Shown: positions 54,607-63,815, counted from the stretch's first letter. The stretch: DNA of 64,000 nt from Hyphomicrobiaceae bacterium (GCA_021730785.1 JAKFWF010000039.1:1-64000); one strand, 5' to 3'. The notes: a model not told the origin generated them from the letters alone. Numbers and translations: made by a program.

Positions 54607-55448
54607 TCACCTTTGGTGGCAACTGGCAGCCGACTGCGCGCGGCCGCCAGAATGCCGACCGCATCGGCGGTGCGAGGGCTGCCGCACAGCCACAGCGGCA
54701 TCGGCAGTTCGACGCCGGCTTTATCGGCCATCACGCGCGCAAGCGCTGGATGCCGCAGATTGTCCGACACCACCGTGCGATAGGTCGTCGTGCCCTGGGC
54801 CAGCACCACCAGATCGGGCGGCAAAGCGACGATGCTTTCGAGGGCCACGCGGGCGCCAACTGCCGTTCCATGGCGCCGGGCCTGATTGGTCAGCCCGGCC
54901 GCCCGCAACGCCGCGTCGGCCAGACTGCCGGTGCCGGAGACGAGACCGTTGACCTGATAGACCAGCGCCTCGGGCCAGCGCCGCACGCTGGTTCGGGCGC
55001 TCGCCAATGCCGCATCGAACCGGGCGACGAGGGCGTCGCCACGGGCCGGTTCCTCCACCGCCGCTGCGACCTGGCGCACGGACGCGCGGATGCCGTCGAA
55101 ATCGGTGGCGAACGGTACGAGTTCGACCCGCTTACCCAGCCGGCGCAACAGATCGACCGTCGGCGTCGCCGCATAGGGGCTGGCCAATATGAGGTCGGCA
55201 TCAAGCGCCAGCACTTCTTCCGCACCGCCGGCGATCAGCGGCAGTCCCGTCACCTGGTCGGCGATGGCCGACACGTTGCGGTCGGCAGCGAGCGTGGTCA
55301 GCGCCGCGATCCGCTCGCGCGGGACGAGCTGAATCAGCAGCTGATCGGTACACAGGTTCAGCGACACGATGCGCACCGGCTTGGCCGCCTGCACCGAGGA
55401 TGCCAGCAGCAACGCCGCGATCGCCATGACGACTGGCACGACCATCAC
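54603..55448 (-). CDS. btuF: Cobalamin ABC transporter substrate-binding protein
   Basis: Periplasmic binding protein of 281 residues. Signal peptide at 1-21 (VVMAIAALLLASSVQA). The cluster-type fold is seen in RIVSLNLCTDQLLIQLVP, IAALTTLA, EEVLALDADLILASPYA and LNRYQVNG-like VYQVNGLVSG. BtuF/FhuD-type proteins bind cobalamin, haem or iron chelates; the riboswitch decides for B12. Overlaps btuB and btuC by 4 bases. Confidence 0.87.
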   Translation of the reverse strand: MMVVPVVMAIAALLLASSVQAAKPVRIVSLNLCTDQLLIQLVPRERIAALTTLAADRNVSAIADQVTGLPLIAGGAEEVLALDADLILASPYAATPTVDLLRRLGKRVELVPFATDFDGIRASVRQVAAAVEEPARGDALVARFDAALASARTSVRRWPEALVYQVNGLVSGTGSLADAALRAAGLTNQARRHGTAVGARVALESIVALPPDLVVLAQGTTTYRTVVSDNLRHPALARVMADKAGVELPMPLWLCGSPRTADAVGILAAARSRLPVATKGE

Positions 55449-57667
55449 TTGCCCGCCGCGCCGTCGAGCGGCTTGTCCTGGTGCGTGAAGCGCACGCCGG
55501 CAAACGCCGTGGCCCCGGCGGTCTGATAGCCAAACACCTCCTGGTAGCGCTGGTTGGCGAGGTTCTCGACCCGGCCGAACAGCTCGACGCCGGGCTGGAT
55601 CCTATAGGCCGCCGCAATCGATAGCAGGAGGTAGTCGTCGAGCTTCACGCGTTCGGGCGTAAAGGTCGTGCCCCCGAAGTTCGGATCGATGCCGAGGCGG
55701 AACGCTGTGTCGTCAGAGCGGCCGTTGTAGGCGGCGGCGACGTTGAACGTGCCGCGGCCAGCATCGAAACCATAGGTCGCATCGACGCGCCCGCCGTGTG
55801 GGGCGCGGCGCACTTCCCGCAGGCCGTTGCCATCACGCGCATCGAGATAGGTGTAGCTGACGCCCAAGCTGAGGGCCGGCGACAGGCGGTACTTGCCGGC
55901 AACCTCGACGCCCTGGCGCGTTGCTTCGCCGGGGTCGTTGGTCAGGTTCGTTGGAAAGCCGAGCGCGACGATCCTGTTTTCGAGGTTGGCGCGGAAGTAC
56001 GTGACGTCGAGGGTCGCACGGTCGCGCAGCAGGGTGAACTCGACGCCGGCATCCCAGCCGAACGAGGTCTCCGGCCGCAAATTCGGATTCGGCAGGAAAA
56101 AGCCCGGGATGAAGCCAAATTGCTCGAAGAAGCTCGGGTACTTGACGCCGGTGCCGACGCTGCCGTGCGGGCGCAGGGCGACCTCGGGCAGTTTCAGCGA
56201 TGCGGTCGACCGCCAGGTGGTGAAATCGGCGAAGCTGTCGTTGTAGTCGCGGCGGACGGTGCCGGTGACGAACAGCCGGTCGGCGAACTCGCCCCGGTAC
56301 TCGGCGACGGTGCCGACCCGTGAGCGGCGGAAATCCTCGCCAGTGGTGAAATCCGAGCGCGGCTTGAAGGTCTCGAATTCCTTCTCGACCAAGCCGGAGA
56401 TACTGTGCTTGGCGGTCGACATCAGCGGCAGTGCAAAGCGGTAGGTGGCGACATAGCCGACCTTGTCGGTCTCGCTGGTGTTGTCGCTGCGAAAGGGGAA
56501 GGCGCCGCGATCGTCGTCAGTGCGGCGGGTGGAGTTGCGGTTCGCGCGCAGCATGTGGGTCAGTGCGCCGTCGAGCATGTCCCAACGCACGTTGACCCCG
56601 ACGAGCCAGATGTTGGACGAGAACCGCGAGGGGTCGTCGATGGCGGTCGCGAGCTGGCCGGTGACTCCACCAAAGCCATCGCGCCCGCCGGATTTTGCGA
56701 CGTTGCGCAGTATCACGTCGAAGCTCGCATCCTTGGCGATCTGCCCGCCGGCCTTCAGCGAGAAGCTGGTGAGGGCTGCACTGTCGGTGTCGCGAAACCC
56801 TAGCAGGTCGGGATTGCGTGCAGTCGCCACGTTGAACCCGTCGCTCTCGCGGCGATGGACACCGATCGAGACATTGCCCCGGTCGTTGCCGCCGGAGACA
56901 CGGGCCGTGTAATCGCGCGTGCGCAAACTGCCGCCCTCGGCACTGCCGGCGATGGTGAGCGGCCCGCGCCCGCCCTTGGTGATGATGTTGACGACGCCGC
57001 CGAGCGCGTTCGAGCCGTACAAGCCGGACTGCGGACCGCGCAAAATCTCGATACGCTCGATGTCTTCGGCCGACAGGTCCGAGAAGTCGAACTCGCCGTC
57101 AGTGCCCGAGTTCGCCTCGATGCCGTCGATCAAGACCAGGGTCTGATTGGCTTCTGCACCACGGATGCGCAGCTGCGTGAGACCGGCCGCACCGCCCGTC
57201 CTGTTGACGCTTACGCCCGGCAGGCTGCGGAGCGCCTCGGCGGCGTTGCGGACCTGCTGGCTCTTCAGGTCGGCGGCGGTGATGACGCTGAGCGACGTGC
57301 CGGTGTTGGCAGCAGGAATGCCGCCAGGCTCTGGCAGCGGCTCAACCGGGCCCGTTGCCGCTGACGATGCCGTCGCGGTTGGTGCAGATGGTGCTGGTTG
57401 GGCTGCGGCAGGGGCAGTTGGTGGCGCAGCCTTTGGCGGTGCCTGGGTGGCCGTGGACGGGCTAGGCGCCCGCCTCGGCGACTGTGCTTGTGGCGGTGGC
57501 GCCGGGGTCTGCGCCAGCAGCTTCGGCGCGTCCAGCGTCGCGCCCTGCACGATGATCGGTGGCAGTTCTTGCGGCGCTTGCGCGGAGGCTGGCAGCGCGT
57601 CCGAGGAGAGCAGGGCTGCCGTCATGGCCGCCCTCGCAGCAAAGGTCGAATAGGATGAATGACGCAT
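55445..57667 (-). CDS. btuB: TonB-dependent vitamin B12 receptor
   Basis: Outer-membrane 22-strand beta-barrel receptor, 740 residues. Signal peptide about 1-29 (ALLSSDALPASA). A possible TonB box (LPPIIVQG) sits at 36-42, then an unusual Pro/Ala-rich linker at about 52-121, then the plug (SLSVITAADLKS, LRIRGAEANQTLVLIDG, ERIEILRGPQSGLYGSNALGG, GVVNIITKGG). BtuB signatures are clear. The ATG at 57667 has GGAGA closely upstream, inside a hairpin; a cobalamin aptamer precedes it. Longer in-frame starts would run through the riboswitch and are rejected. Confidence 0.92.
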   Translation of the reverse strand: MRHSSYSTFAARAAMTAALLSSDALPASAQAPQELPPIIVQGATLDAPKLLAQTPAPPPQAQSPRRAPSPSTATQAPPKAAPPTAPAAAQPAPSAPTATASSAATGPVEPLPEPGGIPAANTGTSLSVITAADLKSQQVRNAAEALRSLPGVSVNRTGGAAGLTQLRIRGAEANQTLVLIDGIEANSGTDGEFDFSDLSAEDIERIEILRGPQSGLYGSNALGGVVNIITKGGRGPLTIAGSAEGGSLRTRDYTARVSGGNDRGNVSIGVHRRESDGFNVATARNPDLLGFRDTDSAALTSFSLKAGGQIAKDASFDVILRNVAKSGGRDGFGGVTGQLATAIDDPSRFSSNIWLVGVNVRWDMLDGALTHMLRANRNSTRRTDDDRGAFPFRSDNTSETDKVGYVATYRFALPLMSTAKHSISGLVEKEFETFKPRSDFTTGEDFRRSRVGTVAEYRGEFADRLFVTGTVRRDYNDSFADFTTWRSTASLKLPEVALRPHGSVGTGVKYPSFFEQFGFIPGFFLPNPNLRPETSFGWDAGVEFTLLRDRATLDVTYFRANLENRIVALGFPTNLTNDPGEATRQGVEVAGKYRLSPALSLGVSYTYLDARDGNGLREVRRAPHGGRVDATYGFDAGRGTFNVAAAYNGRSDDTAFRLGIDPNFGGTTFTPERVKLDDYLLLSIAAAYRIQPGVELFGRVENLANQRYQEVFGYQTAGATAFAGVRFTHQDKPLDGAAGK

Positions 57668-57671
57668 AATG

Positions 57672-57698
57672 TCTCCGTTCAACGACTGAAAACGGAGA
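57672..57698 (-). promoter_or_regulatory. Ribosome-site-masking hairpin of btuB (riboswitch expression platform)
   Basis: On the minus strand TCTCCGTT (57698-57691) pairs perfectly with AACGGAGA (57679-57672) across an 11-base loop. The second arm contains the btuB Shine-Dalgarno GGAGA, five bases before the ATG, so formation of the hairpin would block initiation. It is separated from the aptamer by about 190 bases. Confidence 0.65.
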
Positions 57699-57884
57699 AC
57701 CCTGTCAGTTCGATCTGGGACGCAAGCGCGCGAACCCGTCCAAGGGTCGCGGAACGTTTTGTACCTGTGATCCGAGCCGCTCAACGGCCCCAATCCGCAC
57801 GATCTCGCTGACGTGGCTCCCGCCGGTTGCACATCAGTCGCCGCTACGGACTCCCGTTCCACCACGCGCCCCGCATGAGGGATG

Positions 57885-58075
57885 GACGACTTGTGCCGGC
57901 AGGTCTCCTGGCTCGCGGCTCTGGCGTCACCTCCAGCCTTCCCGCAGTTGCCCAAAACGGACACATGCAGTGGCATGAGTGGAGGTGACTCGCCGCTTAC
58001 AGTTGCGGGGGCAGCCTCGGCGTTCGGGTACTGGACCCGGCACCGCGTTCCCTATTCACCCGCCGCGGCCTGTGT
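57885..58075 (-). promoter_or_regulatory. Cobalamin (AdoCbl) riboswitch
   Basis: B12-sensing leader upstream of btuB. Read 5' to 3' on the minus strand: GGGAACGCGGTG (58053-58042 area), CCCCGCAACTGTAAGCGG (about 58010-57993), GCCACTG (about 57974), CTGCGGGAAGGCTGG (about 57948-57934) and the B12 box GAGCCAGGAGACCTGCCG (about 57915-57898). These match the conserved order of the cobalamin element. When B12 is bound, expression of the transport operon should fall. The outer boundaries are approximate. Confidence 0.93.
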
Positions 58076-58184
58076 CTGACGCGCGGCGAAGACCGTCACG
58101 CCTGCACCGAAGCAGCCGGGCATGTCCGAGTCAAGGTCATCGCGGAACGTGTTGCGTTTGGACCACGCGGGCCAACTGCCAGCG

Positions 58185-58658
58185 CTACTTCACGGCGTCG
58201 CGCGCGATCGCGTCGAGCAGGGCCTCGGCTTCGTCGAGCACCGCGCGGGTGGCGGCGCTGCCGGTGCGCGGGAACAGGCGATAGCCCACGACAACTTCGT
58301 TCGGCTGCTGGGCGCTTTCGTAGCTGAACATCACGAGCGGGCAGTAGCCGATGTTGGCCGGGTCGGCAGCCGCCCACTTGTGCGCCAGCGCGGCCGAGCA
58401 GAACTGATAGTAGTGAGCGGACTTGTAGACTGCGGGTCCGGCCGCGATGTCGGCCGTGGTGCGAGCGAGCATTTCGGCCAGATCAGCGGTTATGCCGATC
58501 TTCAGCCCCTTGCCCTCGATCGCGGTTTCAATGTCGAGCTTGACGTCGTCGTAGGGCACGCCGCGCTTGACGTAGGTGCGCGTCGGGTCTGCGAGCGCCG
58601 CGAGCGGACCAATCAGCACCAGTACCAGGCACCCGAGTGCCGCGATCCACGTCCGCAT
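58185..58658 (-). CDS. DUF302 domain periplasmic protein
   Basis: Exported protein of 157 residues. Signal peptide about 1-23 (ALGCLVLVLIGPLAALA). The mature part has the DUF302 pattern: YDDVKLDIETAIEGKGLKI, then SAHYYQFCSAALAHK, YCPLVMFSYES and VVVGYRLFPRTG. DUF302 proteins have an alpha/beta fold with a possible haem- or metal-linked role; none is proved here. It is encoded upstream of the cobalamin riboswitch on the same strand, with a small membrane protein gene 12 bases before it. Confidence 0.85.
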   Translation of the reverse strand: MRTWIAALGCLVLVLIGPLAALADPTRTYVKRGVPYDDVKLDIETAIEGKGLKIGITADLAEMLARTTADIAAGPAVYKSAHYYQFCSAALAHKWAAADPANIGYCPLVMFSYESAQQPNEVVVGYRLFPRTGSAATRAVLDEAEALLDAIARDAVK

Positions 58659-58670
58659 GCGGGCATGCCC

Positions 58671-58835
58671 TCACAGACAGAGCATGCGCTCGAGATCGAG
58701 GAAGATCGCGTTCCCGCGCACGGCATAGAGGTAGACGGCGCCCGCGCACAGCCCGAGCAGGAGTGCCAGCAGCACCATCCGCATTGCCGGTGGCGCCGTG
58801 TCGCGGATCGAAGTGGATGTCTCGGCGGTGTCCAT
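58671..58835 (-). CDS. Small single-pass membrane protein
   Basis: A 54-residue protein with one hydrophobic segment (MVLLALLLGLCAGAVYLYAV, about 20-39) after a polar N-terminus rich in Thr and Ser, and a short C-terminal tail FLDLERMLCL. The ATG is at 58835; its stop is 12 bases from the DUF302 start, so the two form a small operon. No family recognised; it may anchor or regulate the DUF302 partner. Confidence 0.6.
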   Translation of the reverse strand: MDTAETSTSIRDTAPPAMRMVLLALLLGLCAGAVYLYAVRGNAIFLDLERMLCL

Positions 58836-58860
58836 GCGCGTGAGCCTACCAGTTTCGCTG

Positions 58861-60099
58861 CTAGGCCGCCACGGGGGTCGGCATCTTCAGCCGGGCGACC
58901 GGCCGCTCGCGGATCGGCCAGTGCACGGCTGCCGCGAACAGGCCCATGGCGATCGAGATCCACCACATGAAGTCGTAGGACTTGGTCGCGTCATAGACCA
59001 TGCCGGCGAGCTTCAGGCCGGCGAACGAGCCGAGCTGGTGCGACAGGAACACGAAGCCGAACAGCATCGACATCCAGGTGGTGCCAAAGAAGATCGCAAC
59101 CAAACTTGACGTCAGAGGCACCGTCGACAGCCACAGGAAGCCGAGGACCGTGCTCAGCGCGATCAGCGAGAACGGTGTGATCGGCAGGTACAGCAGGCCG
59201 ATGAACACGAAGCAGCGGGCGAAGTAGATGAAGCTCAGGCTCACCCGCCGTTCGACCACCTTGGTGGAGCGCCCGGCGATATAAGTGCCGATGATGTTGG
59301 CGACGCCGACCATCATGAAGGCGGCCGTGCCGACCCACGGTTCGAGGCCCTTGTCGGCAGCGAACGCGTAGATGTGCACGCCGTAGAAGGCGACGTGGAA
59401 GCCGCAGACGAAGAAGCCGGCCGTCAGCAACCAGAAACTCGGGTGCGCGAAGGCCTCGCCGAAGGCTTCGGTGAGGGTTTGCGGCTTGACGCCGGTATCG
59501 ACGCGCAACGGCTTGCCGGCGAGTGGATAGGCCAGCGGGATGATCAGTAATGCCGTCGCCGACAGCACCAGCAGGCTCTTCTGCCAGCCGAGCGTCTCGA
59601 TCAGCAGATGCGTATAGGGCAGCGCGATGAGCTGGCCGATGCCGCCGGCCATGCCGAGCGAGGCGATGGCAGCCGTGCGCTTGTCGGCGGGTGCCGCCCG
59701 TCCGACCGCGCCAACCAGCGCCGTGACGCCGGTGCCGGCGACGCCGAGCCCCAGCAGCAGGCCGCTGACATAGAGCTCCAAGCCCGTGCGGGCCGCATAC
59801 ATCAGGTAAAGGCCGGTCGCCGTTGCCAGCGCGCAGACGACGATGACGCGTCCGGCGCCCTTGCGGTCGGCGATGGCGCCAGTGACGATTGCCGCTAGTC
59901 CCCAGACCAGATTGGCGATCGCCATGGCGTCCGAAAACGGTTCACGGCCGATGCCGAGCGAGGTGGTCATCGGCTTGAGATAAAGCCCCATCACCTGGCG
60001 CAGGCCCATGGCCATGCCGACGATCGTGCCGGCCGCAAGGATGATGACCCAAACCGGCAACGCGGGCTTGGTCGGGGCAGCGGCGGTAGACTGGGTCAC
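58861..60099 (-). CDS. MFS transporter
   Basis: Major facilitator of 412 residues with twelve hydrophobic segments. The start WVIILAAGTIVGMAMGLRQVMG, the first cytoplasmic loop GAIADRKGAGRVIVV and the middle loop before SFWLLTAGFFVCGFHVAFYG suggest the oxalate/formate or monocarboxylate-type group. ATG 60099. It follows the DUF302 pair on the same strand; no regulator adjoins. Substrate not assignable. Confidence 0.88.
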   Translation of the reverse strand: MTQSTAAAPTKPALPVWVIILAAGTIVGMAMGLRQVMGLYLKPMTTSLGIGREPFSDAMAIANLVWGLAAIVTGAIADRKGAGRVIVVCALATATGLYLMYAARTGLELYVSGLLLGLGVAGTGVTALVGAVGRAAPADKRTAAIASLGMAGGIGQLIALPYTHLLIETLGWQKSLLVLSATALLIIPLAYPLAGKPLRVDTGVKPQTLTEAFGEAFAHPSFWLLTAGFFVCGFHVAFYGVHIYAFAADKGLEPWVGTAAFMMVGVANIIGTYIAGRSTKVVERRVSLSFIYFARCFVFIGLLYLPITPFSLIALSTVLGFLWLSTVPLTSSLVAIFFGTTWMSMLFGFVFLSHQLGSFAGLKLAGMVYDATKSYDFMWWISIAMGLFAAAVHWPIRERPVARLKMPTPVAA

Positions 60100-60183
60100 G
60101 GGCGGAGTGCTCCTGTTGAAGAGCTGAGTTTATACGTCAAACCCGATCTATTGAACCCTCAGAATTGCACATCCGCCGAACGC

Positions 60184-61104
60184 TCAGGGCAAGACGCGGG
60201 TGTCGAGGTCGACGATGTGGGCACTGCCCACGCGTAAGCCGCGGCGGGTCAAGGTGGTCTGCCAACTGCCCGGCTGGCCGGTGATCCGCAGAAGGTTGTA
60301 CTGTGCCAGCGGTTCGGTGCCCCGTGAGCGCGCCGCCGATGCCGAACCCACGCCGACGATCGGGATCGGGCCACGCAGGCCGGCAAGTGTATTCACCGTC
60401 GCCAGGTGCGTATGGCCATGCAGGACGAGGTTCGCGCCGGTGCTGGCCAGAACGGCGGCCAACTCTGCGGCATCGAGCAGTTCGTGATGCGGACGGGTCA
60501 GGCCCGGTAGTGGCGGATGGTGGATCATCACCACGCGATAGAGCCCCGCCTGTGCTGATTGGGCGAGGCAGCGCGCAACTGCCGCCAACTGGTCGGCGCC
60601 GACCCGTCCGGTCGCGATGCCGGGCGGTGTTTCAACCGCCGAGTTGAGCCCGACGAGCGCCAGCGGGCCGAGCCGTCGCACATAGGGGAACGGCCGGTCG
60701 GACGCGGCGCCGTGCGCCAGCCCCCAGTCGTCGGATGTCATGTGTGCCGCCCACCGTGCGACGCCTGGATCACTTCCGATCGGCGTGTAGATGTCGTGGT
60801 TGCCCGGCACCACGGAGACGTCCTTGCCCGCGCCGACCGACTTCAGCCACAGTGCTGCCGCCTCGTATTCCGCCGGCAGACCGATGTTGATCAGATCGCC
60901 GCTGATCGCGACGTGGCCGGGCGCTTGCGCCTTCACGTCGGCCACGATCTGGTCGGCCACGCTGCGGCGGTGAACGAAGCGGCGCTTGCGCTGCCAGTTG
61001 ATGAAGCCGAGCGCGCGCTTCGCATTCCAGTGGCGCGGCGTGAACCCCACGATCGGGCTCAGGTGCACGTCGGACAGGTGGGCGAGGGTGAACGTCGTCG
61101 ACAT
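60184..61104 (-). CDS. Metallophosphoesterase
   Basis: Calcineurin-like phosphoesterase of 306 residues, probably cytoplasmic. All metal motifs are visible: HLSDVHLSP (DxH), ISGDLINIG (GDxxx), VVPGNHDIYTP (GNHD), VMIHHPPLPG (H) and LVLHGHTHLA (GHxH). The order and spacing fit the cyclic-nucleotide/phosphodiesterase-like branch. ATG 61104. Substrate unknown. It is divergent from the NUDIX gene with a 91-base gap. Confidence 0.9.
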   Translation of the reverse strand: MSTTFTLAHLSDVHLSPIVGFTPRHWNAKRALGFINWQRKRRFVHRRSVADQIVADVKAQAPGHVAISGDLINIGLPAEYEAAALWLKSVGAGKDVSVVPGNHDIYTPIGSDPGVARWAAHMTSDDWGLAHGAASDRPFPYVRRLGPLALVGLNSAVETPPGIATGRVGADQLAAVARCLAQSAQAGLYRVVMIHHPPLPGLTRPHHELLDAAELAAVLASTGANLVLHGHTHLATVNTLAGLRGPIPIVGVGSASAARSRGTEPLAQYNLLRITGQPGSWQTTLTRRGLRVGSAHIVDLDTRVLP

Positions 61105-61195
61105 GCGCGGGCTTTCGAACTTTTCAGCTGCTGGCGTTGTGGCGCCCAGGTGTTACACCACGGTCTGGCAACGGACATGATTGGGAGACATTGTT

Positions 61196-61657
61196 TTGGC
61201 GCGCAAGACATTGGTGGTCAGCGCCCTGCAGCGGTACTGGCGATTATCACGTGGCCTGACGCTCGGCGCCCAGGGCATGGTGATCGACGGCCAAGACCGT
61301 ATCCTGTTGGTGCGGCATGGATATCGCGACGGCTGGCATTTTCCGGGCGGGGGCGTGGAAAAGAACGAGCCGGTGGAGACGGCGCTGCGCCGGGAACTGC
61401 GCGAGGAAGCCGGCATCGAGATCGAAGGGGCGCCGCAGCTGTTTGGCATCTATACGCACTTCATCGAGTTTCCGGGCGACCACATCGTGCTGTTCGTGGT
61501 GCGCACCTGGCGCCAGCCGGCGGTGCCGAAAGCCAACCTGGAAATCGCGGAACAAGGTTTCTTCGCCGCCGATCGCCTGCCCGAGGCCACGACCCGGGCG
61601 ACGCGAGCCCGGATCGATGAGGTGATGAGCGGAGCCCCGCGCCGCGCCGACTGGTAA
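61196..61657 (+). CDS. NUDIX hydrolase
   Basis: Nucleoside-diphosphate-linked hydrolase of 153 residues. The Nudix box is intact: GGGVEKNEPVETALRREL followed by REEAGIEI (GX5EX7REUXEEXGU). The TTG at 61196 is favoured because GGGAG lies eight bases upstream; a TTG at 61181 would add five residues. Divergent from the phosphoesterase gene. Substrate not predictable. Confidence 0.88.
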   Translation: MARKTLVVSALQRYWRLSRGLTLGAQGMVIDGQDRILLVRHGYRDGWHFPGGGVEKNEPVETALRRELREEAGIEIEGAPQLFGIYTHFIEFPGDHIVLFVVRTWRQPAVPKANLEIAEQGFFAADRLPEATTRATRARIDEVMSGAPRRADW

Positions 61658-61836
61658 CCGAGCCGCACGGTCGTCCTGGACCGGGCCGTCGGCCCATGTT
61701 ACGCGGCACGCATGGACTGGCTTTCCACCACGACACCGCAGCGACGACGAGCCGGCGCGCTTTGACATGCAGCCACCGGCGCCCTCGTGCGCGCTGAAAC
61801 CTTCTTCGCTTCCGTTGTCGCGAGTGTACCCCCGTC

Positions 61837-62334
61837 ATGTCCCTCGACGTCACTGTCCGGCCTGCCACGCCGGAAGATTTGCCAGCCATCCAGGCGCTAC
61901 AGCCGCGCGCTTTCGGCCCGGGACGGTTCACGCGCGCCGCCTACCGCATCCGTGAAGGGCAGCCGCTGTTGTCGCGGTTCTGCCTGGTCGCGGTGGTGCC
62001 GGGCCAGTTGATCGCTAGCATCCGGTTCACCGAAGTGAACATCGGCGGCGCACCTGGCGCACTTCTGCTCGGGCCGCTGGCCGTCGAGCCTGCGTTCGCC
62101 GGCCAGGGGCATGGTCGGCGCCTCGTGGCAGAGGGGCTGGAGCGGGCCAAGGCCGCGGGGGTGAGGCTGTCGGTACTGGTCGGCGACGAACCGTACTATG
62201 CCCGCTTCGGCTTCCTGCGCGTGCCGCCGGGACAGATCTGGTTGCCGGGTCCAGCCGACCCCGACCGCATCTTGGCCGTCGAGTTGGCACCGGGCGCGCT
62301 GCTTGAGTATCGCGGACTGATCAGTGCCCGTTGA
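61837..62334 (+). CDS. GNAT family N-acetyltransferase (YhbS-like)
   Basis: Acetyltransferase of 165 residues of the YhbS-type predicted N-acetyltransferases. Visible: VRPATPEDLPAIQALQPRAF, the acetyl-CoA loop LAVEPAFAGQGHGRRLVAEG (Q/R-x-x-G-x-G/A) and DEPYYARFGFLRVPPG, a stretch typical of this group. ATG 61837. Six bases from the convergent MFS gene stop. Substrate unknown. Confidence 0.88.
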   Translation: MSLDVTVRPATPEDLPAIQALQPRAFGPGRFTRAAYRIREGQPLLSRFCLVAVVPGQLIASIRFTEVNIGGAPGALLLGPLAVEPAFAGQGHGRRLVAEGLERAKAAGVRLSVLVGDEPYYARFGFLRVPPGQIWLPGPADPDRILAVELAPGALLEYRGLISAR

Positions 62335-62340
62335 GGCTCG

Positions 62341-63588
62341 TCACGGCCGGCTGTCCGGCGACCGCAGATAGACCAGCAAACCAAACAGCTTGCAGGCGGC
62401 CAGTGCCGCAAACGCCGCCCGATAGGCGACCTCGGGCACCACGCCGGCGGTCGCCGGAAACGCGCCGACGATCTGGCCGGTGACGATCGGCAAGGCCATC
62501 AGCCCCAGCAGCTGCGCCATGTTGACCGTAGTCGCCCCGCGGCCGGCCAGATGCTGTGGAAACAGCGCCCGACCCTGCGATACGATGACGACGCCGTAGG
62601 AGGCGACGAACGTGACGAGGTTCAGCAGGATGACGGCGAACCACAACGGCGGCTGCGGGATCACCGCCATCAGGACCAGCGTCGCGATCGTCAGCGCCGC
62701 ACCCGTCACGATGACGATCTTGCGCGATCCCACCAGCCGATCGAGCGGGCCGTAGCAGAACACGCCGATGATCTGGGCAAGACCCATGATCAGCAGGATA
62801 TTGCCGCGGGCGAGCCCTTTGAGACCGTACACGTCGAACAGATAGGGCCCAGCCCAGATGCCGAGTATGGTGAGCTGCGTCGCATAGGCAAAGGTGTGCA
62901 CCGCCAGTACCGGCAGCAGGCCCGGCGTGCGCCACACCGTCAGCAGACCGGCAAGTTCCTCGCGATAAGAACTTGGCTTGGGCGGCACGACAGGCGTTCC
63001 CGGCGGCTGGTCGCGCACCACGACGTAATAGACGAGTGCGCCCGCGGCCGAGATCGCCCCCAGCACCAGGAACGTATTGCGCCAGCCGATCGTGGCAGCC
63101 GCCCACGCGAGTGGCGTTGCCGCCGCGATCGAGCCGATGTTGCTGAGCGCGAACCCCCAGCTCAGCACCGTCGTGTAGCGCGCGGGCTCCACCCATCGCG
63201 ACAGCACGAACACCAGCGCCATGAAGTTCGCGGCACAGCCGAGCCCGATGATGGTGCGCGCGATGATCAGGTCGGCGGCCGAAGTGGCGCGTGCGACCAT
63301 CACCGCGCCGATCACCGCGAACACCGACAGCAAGGTGAGCGTGATGCGCGCGCCATAGCGGTCGAACCAGATGCCAACCGGGATCTGTGCGATCAACAGC
63401 GTGAAGAAGAACGCGCCGCCGGCGAGCCCCAGCTGCTGTGGCGACATGTGCAGCTCGCGCATCAAATCGGGCGCGATCACGCTGTTCGAGACGCGATAGA
63501 ACTGACTGAGGCAGCTCATCGTCACCAGCGCCGCCAGCAGGCCGGCAAGCTGTCGCGACGTCGATGTGGGGAGGGGCGCGGCGGTCAT
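62341..63588 (-). CDS. MFS transporter (NarK/CynX-like)
   Basis: Second major facilitator, 415 residues, twelve hydrophobic segments. Start QLAGLLAALVTMSCLSQFYRVS, loop WFDRYGARITLTLL between segments 2 and 3 and WVEPARYTTVLSWGFALSN resemble sugar-, nitrate- or cyanate-type MFS proteins. ATG 63588. Convergent with the GNAT gene and divergent from the partial secreted protein at the window end. Substrate unknown. Confidence 0.88.
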   Translation of the reverse strand: MTAAPLPTSTSRQLAGLLAALVTMSCLSQFYRVSNSVIAPDLMRELHMSPQQLGLAGGAFFFTLLIAQIPVGIWFDRYGARITLTLLSVFAVIGAVMVARATSAADLIIARTIIGLGCAANFMALVFVLSRWVEPARYTTVLSWGFALSNIGSIAAATPLAWAAATIGWRNTFLVLGAISAAGALVYYVVVRDQPPGTPVVPPKPSSYREELAGLLTVWRTPGLLPVLAVHTFAYATQLTILGIWAGPYLFDVYGLKGLARGNILLIMGLAQIIGVFCYGPLDRLVGSRKIVIVTGAALTIATLVLMAVIPQPPLWFAVILLNLVTFVASYGVVIVSQGRALFPQHLAGRGATTVNMAQLLGLMALPIVTGQIVGAFPATAGVVPEVAYRAAFAALAACKLFGLLVYLRSPDSRP

Positions 63589-63815
63589 GGGGCGTGATTG
63601 GGGATCCTGAACGCGCGCGGTTACCGTGCTGCGAGACTGTCATCGATTACAGCACACCAGCGAAATCGGGGACAGTTGCCGAGACGTCCCCCATGCGCTG
63701 CAGCTATGGAATAAAGCGAAATCAGGTATTTCAGTTCGCGGGCGCCAGCCGGCATCCTCTCCCGGCCCGGTCTCGAATGATGAGACGGGCCACGAATTGC
63801 AACAGGAGAGTTGAT

